A stretch of DNA of 64,000 nt from Paenibacillus sp. ACRRY (GTDB lineage: Bacteria > Bacillota > Bacilli > Paenibacillales > Paenibacillaceae): contig NZ_JAKRNM010000002.1 of NCBI RefSeq assembly GCF_022346995.1, positions 744,001 through 808,000 on the forward strand, read 5' to 3'. Below, in pieces: positions 18,303-27,407 of the stretch. Numbering within the stretch: position 1 is the first letter of the stretch; each line of letters starts with the position of its first letter. A program made the position numbers and the translations under genes. The notes under the pieces were generated by a model. It saw only the letters and a program-made list of their open reading frames with translations, was not told where the DNA came from and did no database searches.

Positions 18303-18457
18303 CATTCACATGGAGCACTACGATGCCAGAACAACCTTCCGATCGCTGTTATCCCCGGATTTTTTTGGAGTCCCTTTCTCAAAGGGGAAAATCCGGGGAT
18401 AAAGGCGAGCGCTTCGCTTCTTCAGGTTTATTCTGTCCTCTTCGTTTTGTGTGAATG
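18303..18457 (-). repeat. Dispersed hairpin element, copy A (reverse orientation)
   Basis: The reverse complement matches copies at 36797-36922 and 55449-55597. Its outer ends CATTCACA and TGTGAATG are perfect inverted repeats. The inner arms TTATCCCCGGATTTT and AAAATCCGGGGATAA pair fully. Further shared blocks are GAAGCGAAGCGCTCGC, AGCGATCGGAAG and CGTAGTG. No coding potential. Confidence 0.85.
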
Positions 18458-18515
18458 ATCTGTTTATTTTATAAAACTCAACATACATCGAGGGTGTAGG
18501 TTGGTTAAAAAGTGG

Positions 18516-18558
18516 GGCAGTCCATAAGTCATGAAAATGACTTATGGACTGCCTTTTT
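18516..18558 (+). terminator. Strong intrinsic terminator downstream of spoVIF
   Basis: A perfect 16-bp stem, arms 18516-18531 (starting GGCAGTCC) and 18538-18553 (ending GGACTGCC), loop TGAAAA, then TTTTT. AAAAAGTG on the left allows some function in the other direction. Confidence 0.9.
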
Positions 18559-18629
18559 GATGTTAGACATTAGGCAAAGCGTGAGTGATGCATGATAAGG
18601 ACGTGTTTCAAGAAAAGTGAAAATAGTTG

Positions 18630-18761
18630 TAACGAACTGAGCGCACGCTATCCGGGTAATTTCTTCAGGTTCGGTGTCGTAACGAATCGTAGAGCTATTA
18701 TTTCGTCATTTCGAGAGGGTGTTGCAGTTTTTTACTGAAATAGCGTGGCTCAGGTTCGTTA
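18630..18761. repeat. 132-bp element with near-perfect 22-bp inverted ends
   Basis: Left end (18630-18651) begins TAACGAACTGAGC and ends CGCTAT; right end (18740-18761) begins ATAGCG and ends GGTTCGTTA. They pair over 22 bases with two differences. TAACGAA recurs internally at about 18681. It shares no sequence with the other repeat family and has no transposase. Confidence 0.65.
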
Positions 18762-19052
18762 GATTTTTCATTCCACACGAATTCTCGTAATAAGGTGTAA
18801 CGGATTCCTTAAAGTCTGGTCTGAATGGAGCAATCGACTCTCCACTGCATCCTTTTACTTCTCATTTCCACCTGATGACTTTGCTTTCTCCTTGGCAGAG
18901 CGGTAAACTGGTGCATACGAGCAAAAGGGATGAACGCAAAATGAGCATTCATAGGATCAAGTAAAATGGAACGAAAACCGGAGACGCAATATTAAGGTGT
19001 AAGGCATAACGCATAACGCTGGATTTTGATGAATTTGGAGGAAGCGGGCTTC

Positions 19053-20720
19053 ATGGAAATGTTTACGATGCTGCTGGGTTTGTTTGAGCGGGCGGCGCTG
19101 CTAATTATCTTTTTATTCTTTTTATCAAGGGTACCTCGTTTTAGACAGATTTTGCAGAAGGGGAAACTAAGGCCACAGGAATATGTGGCGGTGACGCTGT
19201 TGTTCTGTGCTTTTGCGATCTTTGGCACCTATACCGGGATCAATGTGGAAGGTTCACTGGTGAATGTACGGATTATCGCCATTTTGTCTGGTGGAATTTT
19301 GTTTGGAGCACCTGTAGGGATTATTACGGGGATTGTATCGGGAGTGCACCGTTATTTAATTGATATGGATGGGGTTACAGCCATTCCGTGTCTCATTACG
19401 AGTATCATTGCCGGTCTGGTGTCGGGTTACATTCATAAATATACGCCCAAGTCGAAGCGATGGATGATTGGTATTGCGGCCGGGATGATCTGTGAAGCAC
19501 TTACGATGCTGCTGATCCTGCTATATTCCTATCCAGACCCGCTCGGTGCTGACATTGTATCCAAGATTGCATTGCCCATGATTTTAGGTGAGGTCAATAT
19601 TGGACTGATCGTGCTGCTGGTTCAGAGTGTGGAAGGGGAAAAGGAAATGATCGCAGCACGCCAGGCCAAGCTGGCCTTGGAAATTGCGAACAAAACCCTG
19701 CCCTACTTCCGCTCTATTGATGAGGATTCCCTGCGAACCATCTGTCGCATTATTCAAGAGGATATCCAGGCTGACGCTGTTGCCATTACGAATACACGGA
19801 ATGTACTGGCCTATGTTGGGTTTGGAGAAGAACGATATCATATTGGCAATGAGATCATTAGCGAGATGACGAAGCAGACGATCTCCAGCGGAGAGATTAC
19901 GATCAGTAACGATGTGACCGATGAGAAAACACCGGATATTCATTCCCTGCTGATTATTCCGCTCAAGGAACGGAGCGAGGTCACAGGAGCCTTGAAGATT
20001 TATTACCGTAAAGCCTATAAAATTACTTATCCGCTGCAAACGATGGCTGTGGGACTATCCCAGATTATTTCCACTCAGATGGAAGTATCCCGGGTCGAAG
20101 AGATTAAGGCAACCGCCAACAAAGCGGAACTGCGGGCGTTGCAGACAACCATTCATCCTCATTTTCTCTTCAATGCGCTGAACGCGATTGCTTCTTCGAT
20201 TCGAACGAAGCCTGACCGGGCGCGGGAGCTAATCGTGAATTTGTCTGGATATATGCGCTACAATCTGGAGCTGTCGGATGAGCTGATCGATATCCATAAG
20301 GAGTTGGAGCAGGTCCGCAATTATGTAGAGATTGAGAAGGCTCGTTATGGCAGCAGGCTTAACGTGATCTATGAGATTGATGAAGTGGCGGTGCATATTC
20401 CAAGTCTGGTTATTCAGCCGCTGGTTGAGAATGCTATTATTCATGGTGTCCTCAAGGTCAAAGGTCCTGGAACGGTGCGGATTCGGGTACAGGATTACCC
20501 TGATTTTGTACGAATAGGAGTCAGTGATACCGGTGCTGGTATTAACCCCGATATCATTGATAAGGTCTATCATGACCGGATGCCGGGGAATCAGATTGGT
20601 TTATATAATGTTCATCGGCGAGTGAAGCTCATTTATGGGCAAGGTGTAACCATTACGCGGCTGGAGCAAGGAACCGATATTATTTTTGATGTACCCAAAG
20701 GAGATGTCGTAACAAGGTGA
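19053..20720 (+). CDS. LytS-family sensor histidine kinase
   Basis: Membrane sensor of the LytS/BtsS type. The 5TM-5TMR_LYT sensor (about residues 5-200, six hydrophobic segments) has the conserved [19 protein letters not shown] region. A GAF domain follows at about 215-340. The kinase part has the phospho-His in [11 protein letters not shown] (His370) and the ATPase motifs [13 protein letters not shown] and SDTGAGI. I start it at ATG 19053 because GGAGGAA is 9 bases upstream; ATG 19029 lacks a ribosome binding site. Its response regulator follows after 7 bases. Known relatives sense pyruvate or envelope state, and the carboxylate-type transporter downstream favours a metabolite. Confidence 0.88.
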   Translation: MEMFTMLLGLFERAALLIIFLFFLSRVPRFRQILQKGKLRPQEYVAVTLLFCAFAIFGTYTGINVEGSLVNVRIIAILSGGILFGAPVGIITGIVSGVHRYLIDMDGVTAIPCLITSIIAGLVSGYIHKYTPKSKRWMIGIAAGMICEALTMLLILLYSYPDPLGADIVSKIALPMILGEVNIGLIVLLVQSVEGEKEMIAARQAKLALEIANKTLPYFRSIDEDSLRTICRIIQEDIQADAVAITNTRNVLAYVGFGEERYHIGNEIISEMTKQTISSGEITISNDVTDEKTPDIHSLLIIPLKERSEVTGALKIYYRKAYKITYPLQTMAVGLSQIISTQMEVSRVEEIKATANKAELRALQTTIHPHFLFNALNAIASSIRTKPDRARELIVNLSGYMRYNLELSDELIDIHKELEQVRNYVEIEKARYGSRLNVIYEIDEVAVHIPSLVIQPLVENAIIHGVLKVKGPGTVRIRVQDYPDFVRIGVSDTGAGINPDIIDKVYHDRMPGNQIGLYNVHRRVKLIYGQGVTITRLEQGTDIIFDVPKGDVVTR

Positions 20721-20727
20721 TTGGTCT

Positions 20728-21519
20728 ATGAGAGCCCTTATCGTGGAAGATGAAATTCCAGCAAGTGAAGAATTGAATTATTTGATCCAGGAACATAGTC
20801 AGATTGAAGTGGTTGCCTGCCTGGAAGATGGACTGGATGTGCTGAAGTTTCTGCAGGAGCAGGAAGTCGACGTTATTTTTCTCGATATTAACATTCCATC
20901 CCTGGACGGCATGATGCTGGCCCATCATATTGGGAAGTTCGCCAGTAAGCCTTATATCGTCTTTACGACAGCTTATAAGGAGCATGCGGCTGAAGCATTC
21001 GAGCTGGAAGCCTTTGACTACATTCTGAAGCCTTACGATGAGAAACGGATTGCAGCCATGCTGCTTAAACTGGAGAATACCTTCAAACGCGATCATGCGG
21101 GAGAAGGAATGGGTGAACACGGGCAGGCCCAAGTGATGGATGAGATTTCTGTGCAAGGATCACCGCCCAAAGCATCTGTTGCCGGAAGTGGAATACGAAT
21201 TAATCTGCTGCGAAACGATAACATTATCGTAACGGATACAGCCGACATTTATTATGCGGAAGCACAAGAGAAAGTAACGAAGGTGTATACCAAAAATGGT
21301 GAGTTTACGATGCCAGTGAGTATTACGGATTTTCATTCCCGACTGCCCCAGGAGTCCTTCTTCCGCTGCCATCGTTCTTACCTGGTCAATCTGTCTCAAA
21401 TTCGTGAAATTGTACCCTGGTTTAACAATACCTATCTGCTTCGTCTGCGCGATCTGGAAGCGGAAGTGCCAGTAAGCCGGGGCAAGGTCAAGGAATTCAG
21501 GCAGCTCATGCGCATATAG
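20728..21519 (+). CDS. LytTR-family response regulator
   Basis: DNA-binding partner of the LytS-type kinase. The receiver domain (about 1-120) has acidic Glu7-Asp8, phospho-acceptor Asp53 in VIFLDINIPSLDG and Lys in YILKPYD. A linker of about 30 residues leads to a LytTR domain (about 160-263; EKVTKVYTKNGEFTMPVSI, FFRCHRSYLVNLSQIREI). All phosphorylation residues are intact. ATG 20728 follows the kinase after 7 bases, so they are one operon. LytTR proteins bind paired direct repeats; I could not pick out a confident pair upstream of the transporter. Confidence 0.9.
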   Translation: MRALIVEDEIPASEELNYLIQEHSQIEVVACLEDGLDVLKFLQEQEVDVIFLDINIPSLDGMMLAHHIGKFASKPYIVFTTAYKEHAAEAFELEAFDYILKPYDEKRIAAMLLKLENTFKRDHAGEGMGEHGQAQVMDEISVQGSPPKASVAGSGIRINLLRNDNIIVTDTADIYYAEAQEKVTKVYTKNGEFTMPVSITDFHSRLPQESFFRCHRSYLVNLSQIREIVPWFNNTYLLRLRDLEAEVPVSRGKVKEFRQLMRI

Positions 21520-21678
21520 AGGCATTTCATTCCGTATCTGATGCAACTCATGCTTAAATCGGTGTTATGAATCCCCTTTCATGTATGATTAGCTTGTGAA
21601 CGCATTCAAAGCAGCATTGTCATTCATCCAATGATGGACAGTGTGCTCAGACATGACATCGGCAAAGGGGAGATCACG

Positions 21679-22968
21679 ATGAAAGCAGCTATTTCATCAG
21701 CACCTAATTCAGCAACGACATCCATAAAAATGAATCGTTGGCTTATTGTACTGGGAACGATCATTGTACAAATGGGCCTTGGAACCATCTACACCTGGAG
21801 TTTATTTAATCAACCGCTGTCTGATCGTTTCGGATGGGACGTCAGCTCGGTCGCGATAACTTTTTCCATCACGAGTTTTGCACTCGCATTTGCTACGCTG
21901 TTTGCAGGCCGGCTGCAGGAACGTTGGGGACTTCAGCGCCTGATCCGTGTTGCGGGGGTTGTTCTTGGTCTGGGACTGGTGCTCAGTTCTCAAGTTACTT
22001 CACTCACACTGCTCTACATTTTGGCAGGATTCGTGGTTGGATTCGCAGACGGGACCGCTTATATTACGTCGTTATCCAACTTGATCAAATGGTTCCCGGA
22101 ACGCAAAGGTCTCATCTCGGGTATTTCCGTTGGTGCTTTTGGTACAGGCAGTCTGTTGTTTAAATATGTCAACTCGGCATTGATTGGCGCTGTAGGACCT
22201 GCTCAGGCATTTATGTATTGGGGCATCATTGTCCTGGTCCTGATTGTGGCCGGATCTTTCCTGATTCGTGAAGCCGTTGTTCGTGAGCAGGCTCCCGTTA
22301 GCAAGGCCGAAGGGGCGAAGCAGGAAGTTACTCGTCATCAGTACACGGTAAAAGAAATGCTTCGAACCAAAGAAGCGTATATGCTGTTCGTTATTTTCTT
22401 CACGGCTTGTATGAGTGGATTGTATCTGATCGGTATCGTCAAAGACATTGGCGTGCAGCTGGCAGGTCTTGACGTGGCTACCGCTGCGAATGCCGTAGCG
22501 ATGGTTGCGATCTTCAATACGGCAGGGCGAATCATCTTGGGAGCCTTGTCGGACAAAGTAGGCCGAATGAAAGTGATTGCCGGTGCACTGCTGGTTACGG
22601 CAGCTGCTGTCATGACACTAAGCCTCGTTCCGCTGACCTATGGCGTGTTCTTCGCCTGCGTGGCTGCAGTTGCGTTCTGTTTCGGTGGTAACATTACCGT
22701 ATTTCCGGCGATTGTCGCGGATTACTTCGGACTGAAAAATCAGAGCAAAAACTATGGCGTCATCTATCAGGGATTTGGAATTGGAGCCCTGGCTGGTTCC
22801 TTTATCAGTGCCCTGCTGGGCGGATTCCATCTGACGTTTATCGTTATTGCCATACTCTGTGCTGTTTCCCTGCTGCTTGCCTTGATGATTACACCTCCGG
22901 GTCAAAATCGTCGTACACGTCAGCATGAAGGTCAAATGAGTCTCAAACCTTCATCCCGGGCAAGCTGA
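21679..22968 (+). CDS. OFA-family MFS transporter (oxalate/formate antiporter-like)
   Basis: A 429-residue transporter with about 12 membrane helices and the OFA-family opening QMGLGTIYTWSLFNQPLSD, the loop motif WFPERKGLISGISVGAFG, and the matching second-half motif GALSDKVGRMK. OFA members move oxalate, formate, lactate or other carboxylates; the substrate here is unknown. I start at ATG 21679, where AAAGGGGAG is about 7 bases upstream, rather than 21631. The gene lies 159 bases after a LytS/LytR-type pair and ends at a terminator. The pair may control it, as LytST-type systems control pyruvate carriers elsewhere. Confidence 0.8.
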   Translation: MKAAISSAPNSATTSIKMNRWLIVLGTIIVQMGLGTIYTWSLFNQPLSDRFGWDVSSVAITFSITSFALAFATLFAGRLQERWGLQRLIRVAGVVLGLGLVLSSQVTSLTLLYILAGFVVGFADGTAYITSLSNLIKWFPERKGLISGISVGAFGTGSLLFKYVNSALIGAVGPAQAFMYWGIIVLVLIVAGSFLIREAVVREQAPVSKAEGAKQEVTRHQYTVKEMLRTKEAYMLFVIFFTACMSGLYLIGIVKDIGVQLAGLDVATAANAVAMVAIFNTAGRIILGALSDKVGRMKVIAGALLVTAAAVMTLSLVPLTYGVFFACVAAVAFCFGGNITVFPAIVADYFGLKNQSKNYGVIYQGFGIGALAGSFISALLGGFHLTFIVIAILCAVSLLLALMITPPGQNRRTRQHEGQMSLKPSSRAS

Positions 22969-23026
22969 GTGAATCCGAATTTTGAATATCGTTATAATGT
23001 AATGTTCTATATTAAATAAATGAATG

Positions 23027-23052
23027 GCGGTCTCTGCGGAGGCCGCTTTTTC
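23027..23052 (+). terminator. Intrinsic terminator of the MFS gene
   Basis: GCGGTCTC (23027-23034) pairs with GAGGCCGC (23039-23046), followed by TTTTTTCC. Confidence 0.88.
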
Positions 23053-23186
23053 CAATAGGGATAGGCAAAAACTGCTGGCTCGTACTGGACGGCTCGGGGG
23101 CAACGTGCATTGTATCCTGTGCTTCTGCTATACTCTAGGTGAATTGAATGACCACAACATCTGTTCGGATCTGGAGGAGGATTTCA

Positions 23187-23655
23187 ATGAACTTCGTTAA
23201 ATATGCTGAACCTGATTTTGCAGACTATTATGCTCTGGTTTCCAATATGGAAGTGATGAAACAAATTACGGAACGTACTCTCCCGGAGGATGAGGCGAAG
23301 ACACAATTCCGATCCATGCTTGATTATAATCTGGAATCCAGCTGCGGATATTACCGGGTATCAGGTGCAGATGGAGCTGGGTTGGCATACGCCAAACTCA
23401 TTCCGGATGAATCCGATTCATCCCGAGCGGAGATGGGCTACATGGTTTTGCCTGAGTACTGGGGCCAAGGTCATGGCACGTCTCATTTTAAAGGCACAGG
23501 CGGCGGGTATTGGTGTGCTTTACGCGATCATTGACCCATCCAACCTGGCATCCCGTCGAATATTGATCAGACAGAACTTCGTATCCACATGGACAGGCGA
23601 TATGGAAGGACTCCCCGGCGAAATTCTGGAATTAAACCTTCAAGTGCGTCGGTAA
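23187..23655 (+). pseudogene. GNAT N-acetyltransferase, frameshifted
   Basis: The first part reads MNFVKYAEPDFADYY to MGYMVLPEYWGQGHG, the usual GNAT beta strand and the acetyl-CoA loop. Immediately after (about 23470) the family sequence continues in the +1 frame as MARLILKAQAAGIGVLYAII, then DPSNLASRRILIRQNF, to the TAA at 23655. In the original frame the protein ends at 23534 with unrelated residues. The acetyl-CoA binding loop is cut, so the product should be inactive unless this is a sequencing error. The start ATG 23187 follows GGAGGAGG. Confidence 0.8.
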
Positions 23656-23770
23656 CCGATCACGCCAGGAGGGTAATGATATATACACATTCTGCTTATA
23701 CCTGGCATGGGAGCTCATACCCGGCCGGGCATGATGCAGGATGCTGCACAGAGATATGGAGGAGATGGAG

Positions 23771-24712
23771 ATGAGCAATACGGTAATGGAGCGTCTGAAC
23801 GAATTGCTGCCTGAATGGCTGGAGACCAGTCGTCTGCATACAGGGCAGGGAAAGGTTGCTTCGTATATCCCGGAACTGGTCAAGGCTTCACAGGATGAGC
23901 TGGGCATACATATTATGGACGCCGAAGGCAATCATGTGTCTGCCGGAGATTGCGGTGTCCCCTTTACGATGCAGAGCATCTCCAAAGTGTTCACGCTTAT
24001 TCTGGCCCTGATGGATCATGGGGAAGAAGCGGTTTTCTTTAATGTAGGAAAAGAACCTACGGGTGATGATTACAATTCGATGATCAAGCTTGAACTGGTT
24101 GAACCGGGTATCCCGTTTAATCCGCTGATTAACGCGGGAGCCATAACGGTCTCCTCCCTGGTCGCGGGAGACTGCAAGGAAGAGAAGTCACGGCGAATTC
24201 TGGAGTTTTTCCGCAAGCTCGCGAATAATGATCGGCTGGATTATAACGAAGAGGTCTTCCGGTCCGAATCGGAGACAGGTCACTTGAATCGTTCGCTGGC
24301 TTATTTTTTGAAGCATAATGGTGTAATCAAGGAAGATGTGGAAGATGTGCTCTGTGTCTATTTCCGTCACTGCTCGATCGAGGTGACTTGTGCGGATCTG
24401 GCCCGTATGGCTCTAGTGCTTGCCCATGACGGAACAGATCCGATCACCGGAAATGAGCTCATTCCCCGTCGCTATGTACAGATTGCCAAAACCTTCATGA
24501 CGACCTGCGGTATGTATAATGCATCGGGCGAATTTGCCATTGAAGTCGGACTGCCTGCCAAAAGTGGTGTATCCGGCGGAATTATCACCCTTGTTCCTGG
24601 CCAATTTGGTATTGGTCTTGTAGGACCAGCTCTGAATCGTAAAGGGAACAGCATTGCGGGTGTGCATTTGCTGGAGCGTCTCTCCAAAGAGTTTGACTGG
24701 AGTCTTTTCTGA
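23771..24712 (+). CDS. glsA: Glutaminase
   Basis: Hydrolyses glutamine to glutamate and ammonia. The serine-dependent beta-lactamase-like fold is seen in the S-x-x-K motif SISK (Ser69-Lys72), followed by EPTGDDYNSM, NPLINAGAI and the C-terminal GLPAKSGVSGGI and GIGLVGPALNRKGNS. 313 residues is the usual length for the short bacterial enzyme. ATG 23771 is chosen with GGAGGAG 6 bases upstream; ATGs at 23741 and 23756 are in frame but worse placed. It is single, following the broken GNAT gene, and ends at a bidirectional hairpin. Confidence 0.95.
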   Translation: MSNTVMERLNELLPEWLETSRLHTGQGKVASYIPELVKASQDELGIHIMDAEGNHVSAGDCGVPFTMQSISKVFTLILALMDHGEEAVFFNVGKEPTGDDYNSMIKLELVEPGIPFNPLINAGAITVSSLVAGDCKEEKSRRILEFFRKLANNDRLDYNEEVFRSESETGHLNRSLAYFLKHNGVIKEDVEDVLCVYFRHCSIEVTCADLARMALVLAHDGTDPITGNELIPRRYVQIAKTFMTTCGMYNASGEFAIEVGLPAKSGVSGGIITLVPGQFGIGLVGPALNRKGNSIAGVHLLERLSKEFDWSLF

Positions 24713-24733
24713 AGATTTCCCCATATACCCACC

Positions 24734-24766
24734 AAAATGGCCGATGAATCACATATCGGTCATTTT
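24734..24766 (+). terminator. Terminator of glsA (bidirectional shape)
   Basis: AAAATGGCCGAT (24734-24745) pairs with ATCGGTCATTTT (24755-24766), one mismatch or wobble. A and T runs at both ends allow use from either side, including for the yolD operon. Confidence 0.75.
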
Positions 24767-24965
24767 GCTTCTTTGGGCCGAAGTCAGCTCCGGCGAAAAT
24801 GGGTGTTTGGATGCCTGAGAGAGCGTTATTGAAAGTGTAGGAAAACGGTCCTGCTTGCATAAATTCGGCTGCATCTATCGCGGAATATTCGCTAATGAGA
24901 GTTGGTAAAGTGCATAGTTCATATTGACGATGCAGGATCAGACTGTTGGATTTTTTCCTTCCACG

Positions 24966-25307
24966 TTATTCGTTCGCCAGTATCACATTGGTAATCAGAT
25001 TCATCTGGATGTCCCGGGTCCCACTTTGTGTTAGCAGTCTGAGAGTACGGACAGAAGGGTCCAGCTTCAGTACTTGTCCTGTAAACCGGATATCGTCATG
25101 TTCATGGTACAGTGTTATGCTCACGGCATCTCCAAGCATCATTGAATTACTGAGCAAACGAGACATTTCTTCCGCTGCCTGAGCATCCAGTGATGGACGG
25201 GTACGGGGAGCAAGCTTTTCCTGATGGAGAATGTAAGCTTCCCGGTGCTCGGGAAGCATCATGCGTGAAGACTCAAAGAGTCCGTTTTGCTGTAGTTTTT
25301 TACTCAT
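24966..25307 (-). CDS. YolD-like protein
   Basis: A 113-residue protein of the YolD-like family (MMLPEHREAY, ISITLYHEHDDIRFTG-type core, IRTLRLLTQ-like strand). These proteins are found next to UvrX/YqjW-type Y-family polymerases in Bacilli, where they are part of the SOS response, but their biochemical role is not settled. The start overlaps the polymerase stop by 4 bases, so the two are translationally coupled from one SOS promoter. The order polymerase-then-YolD is seen here. Confidence 0.85.
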   Translation of the reverse strand: MSKKLQQNGLFESSRMMLPEHREAYILHQEKLAPRTRPSLDAQAAEEMSRLLSNSMMLGDAVSITLYHEHDDIRFTGQVLKLDPSVRTLRLLTQSGTRDIQMNLITNVILANE

Positions 25308-26548
25308 TTGTAATGACCTCCGATTTTATGGGAACGGTCTTGTGCCTGTGCAGACGAGCAGAGCGAGGAAGCCCGCATGATGGCGGTGTCTCCGAACTTG
25401 CGCTTGATGTCATCTGTCGCACGTTCCAGTTCTCTTTTGCGTTCACGATCATCGAACCAGGACAGCTGCACTTCGGAATCAGGCACCAGCCCGGTCAAGG
25501 AAATGCTGATGCGGCGGATGGGTAATCCGTCCCAATGACGAAGGAAGAGCGCCGCGGCCGCATCGTAGACTTCATCTGTAATGTTGGTTGGCTCGTTTAC
25601 CTTCATCTGGCGCGAGAAGCCAGTTGGGCGGTCGTAGTCCTGCCCACGGCATCCCACGGAGACAACGTTGCCCATCAGTGATTTGTCCCGTGAACGTCGA
25701 CAGACGAGCTCTGCCAGCTCAAGCAGGACAACCTTGATCTCTTCCCAGGACTCATAATCTCTGGGAAGCGTCATCTGATGTCCGATGCCCTGCTGCTGAT
25801 GCGTGTATGTCCCGGGTTTCACGGGTGATTCATCCATGCCGCGGGCAATGCGCCATATTACTTCACCATTAACTCCCCAGCGTTCCCTCAGTCTGGACAG
25901 AGGCGTCTGTGCCAGATCACCAATGGTGTGAATTCCCATGTTATAGAGATGTCTCCCCATCCGTGAACCGACCATGAACATCTCCCGGACAGGTTTGGTC
26001 CAGATTGTTTTCTCCATGTCCTTACGATTCAGTACACAGATGCCTCCGGGGATTTTTTTGGCATATAAGTCACAGGCCATTTTGCTCACCACTTTGGTAT
26101 CACTGATACCGATCCGAATATATACCCCGGTCTCCTCCATGACCCTGGATTGAATGCTGCGGGCAATCGTCTCCGGGCTGCCGAACAGATCCAGGCTTCC
26201 GGTGACATCGAGAAACTGCTCATCAATACTGTATGGCTCAACAAGGTCAGTGAAGGACTGAAGAATCCGGGTGATGTGAAGCGATACGCGAATGTATTCC
26301 GCCATCCGGGGGCGAACAACGACAACGTCCGGACATTTGGCGAGGGCATCACCCAGTCGCTCAGCCGTAGTAATTCCATAAGATTTGGCGAGAGGGCAGG
26401 CCGCAAGGATGATACCCGAACGGCGTGCCGGATCTCCCGCTACGACAAGGGGACGGTCTTTGTATTCGGGATGTGCCGATTTCTCCACACTGGCATAGAA
26501 TGACTGGCAGTCTGCGAGCATAATGACGCGTCCATCTTTGCGGGACAT
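25304..26548 (-). CDS. Y-family DNA polymerase (UvrX/YqjW type)
   Basis: Error-prone translesion polymerase of 414 residues. The catalytic acids are Asp13 (VIMLADCQSFYASVE) and Asp109-Glu110 in YSIDEQFLDVT. SIDEQF rather than SIDEAY is typical of the UvrX/YqjW branch rather than DinB. The helix-hairpin-helix (GIHTIGDLAQTPLSRLRERWG) and little-finger domains follow. The start ATG follows AAAGGAGAG on the - strand. A perfect SOS box at 26637-26648 lies about 90 bases upstream, overlapping the likely transcription start, so LexA control is very probable. Confidence 0.92.
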   Translation of the reverse strand: MSRKDGRVIMLADCQSFYASVEKSAHPEYKDRPLVVAGDPARRSGIILAACPLAKSYGITTAERLGDALAKCPDVVVVRPRMAEYIRVSLHITRILQSFTDLVEPYSIDEQFLDVTGSLDLFGSPETIARSIQSRVMEETGVYIRIGISDTKVVSKMACDLYAKKIPGGICVLNRKDMEKTIWTKPVREMFMVGSRMGRHLYNMGIHTIGDLAQTPLSRLRERWGVNGEVIWRIARGMDESPVKPGTYTHQQQGIGHQMTLPRDYESWEEIKVVLLELAELVCRRSRDKSLMGNVVSVGCRGQDYDRPTGFSRQMKVNEPTNITDEVYDAAAALFLRHWDGLPIRRISISLTGLVPDSEVQLSWFDDRERKRELERATDDIKRKFGDTAIMRASSLCSSAQAQDRSHKIGGHYK

Positions 26549-26636
26549 AACGGGTCTCTCCTTTGTTCCATGATTCGGCTGTTCACGAACAGACCGAGCT
26601 ATTCAGCCGTGTTTTTTACATTTTATTTACATATTG

Positions 26637-26658
26637 GAACAAGTGTTCCTGTTTTATA
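26637..26658 (-). promoter_or_regulatory. SOS (LexA) box and -10 of the polymerase/yolD operon
   Basis: GAACAAGTGTTC (26637-26648) fits the Gram-positive LexA consensus GAAC-N4-GTTC perfectly. On the - strand a -10 TATAAA (26653-26658) sits 4 bases before it, so LexA would cover the start site. The same layout recurs at 53380-53401. Confidence 0.85.
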
Positions 26659-27407
26659 AGCATATCCCGAATGATCAAAAGCGGCAACCGGAATTTTTTT
26701 GCAAATTGGACACAATTATGGAATACGAATAATAGAGTCAGAATTTAGGAAATAAGATGTGCTTTTTTACATTTGATGTAAGAGATTCGTGACTTCAGGG
26801 TGATGACCCGGTGTTCATTTCGTTTTTTGTAAAAGTAATATAAATGGGCACAGTCCTATAAGGGGGGACTGATGTCCTTTTTTGCTTTTCTGCACTTTTC
26901 AGAAAACCTTGACAGGCCGCGGGTTTTCACTGATGCGTTATCGGACTATAGTATCAATTTTGTAATCTTTATGGTTAATACTGTAAAAACGTCCGCAACT
27001 TTAACATATGACTTGCGTTTAAAGGGGTAAGTGTTCAAGCAGAAACAGCTGCTGCATACCGCGTTGCATATAACTTTAACGGGTAGAGAACTGCAACAGG
27101 TCAAGGCGTTTACAATTAGGTTTTAACCATCACAAATGGTATTCATGAAGTTGAGAAGTCAGACAGACTTTTAATGCAAGTTGATGGCCGTTTTTACGGA
27201 TTATGGGCAGAATGTTGCATTTCACGTTTGCTTCCATCAGCCTAGTTACAAATGCGGAGACTTGGCGCTATAGTGAGAACACACCGCTGGCATCTCTACC
27301 CGGAGCGGACATCCAAGCAGTATGAATGGCTGCATGCCTGTTAGCTTTATTCAGATTCAGAAGAAAACAGGCAGGATGCATAATAGAGAGGTGAGCAATC
27401 AGGAGCC
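26659..27407. other. Long non-coding leader before the polysaccharide cassette
   Basis: About 750 bases with no credible gene on either strand. At 26851-26883 CAGTCC pairs with GGACTG and is followed within 6 bases by TTTTTT, a possible small terminator or attenuator. TTGACA at 26909-26914 has no matched -10. Several weaker inverted repeats follow, such as GTTGCA/TGCAAC near 27062-27096. AT-rich composition and length suggest a regulated promoter or long 5' leader for the + strand gene cluster. Confidence 0.5.

Larger units (their letters stand above)
18266..19052. other. 787-base intergenic region holding two palindromic elements and a terminator
   Basis: No open frame here looks like a gene. 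From left to right it holds copy A of the dispersed hairpin element (18303-18457), a strong terminator (18516-18558) and a separate element with 22-bp inverted ends (18630-18761), then about 290 bases without recognisable structure up to the kinase gene. Confidence 0.7.

Noticed and set aside
26581..26590. GTTCACGAAC as a second LexA site before the polymerase gene
   Set aside because: The half-sites are in the inverted order (GTTC...GAAC) and the spacer is two bases, so it does not fit GAAC-N4-GTTC.
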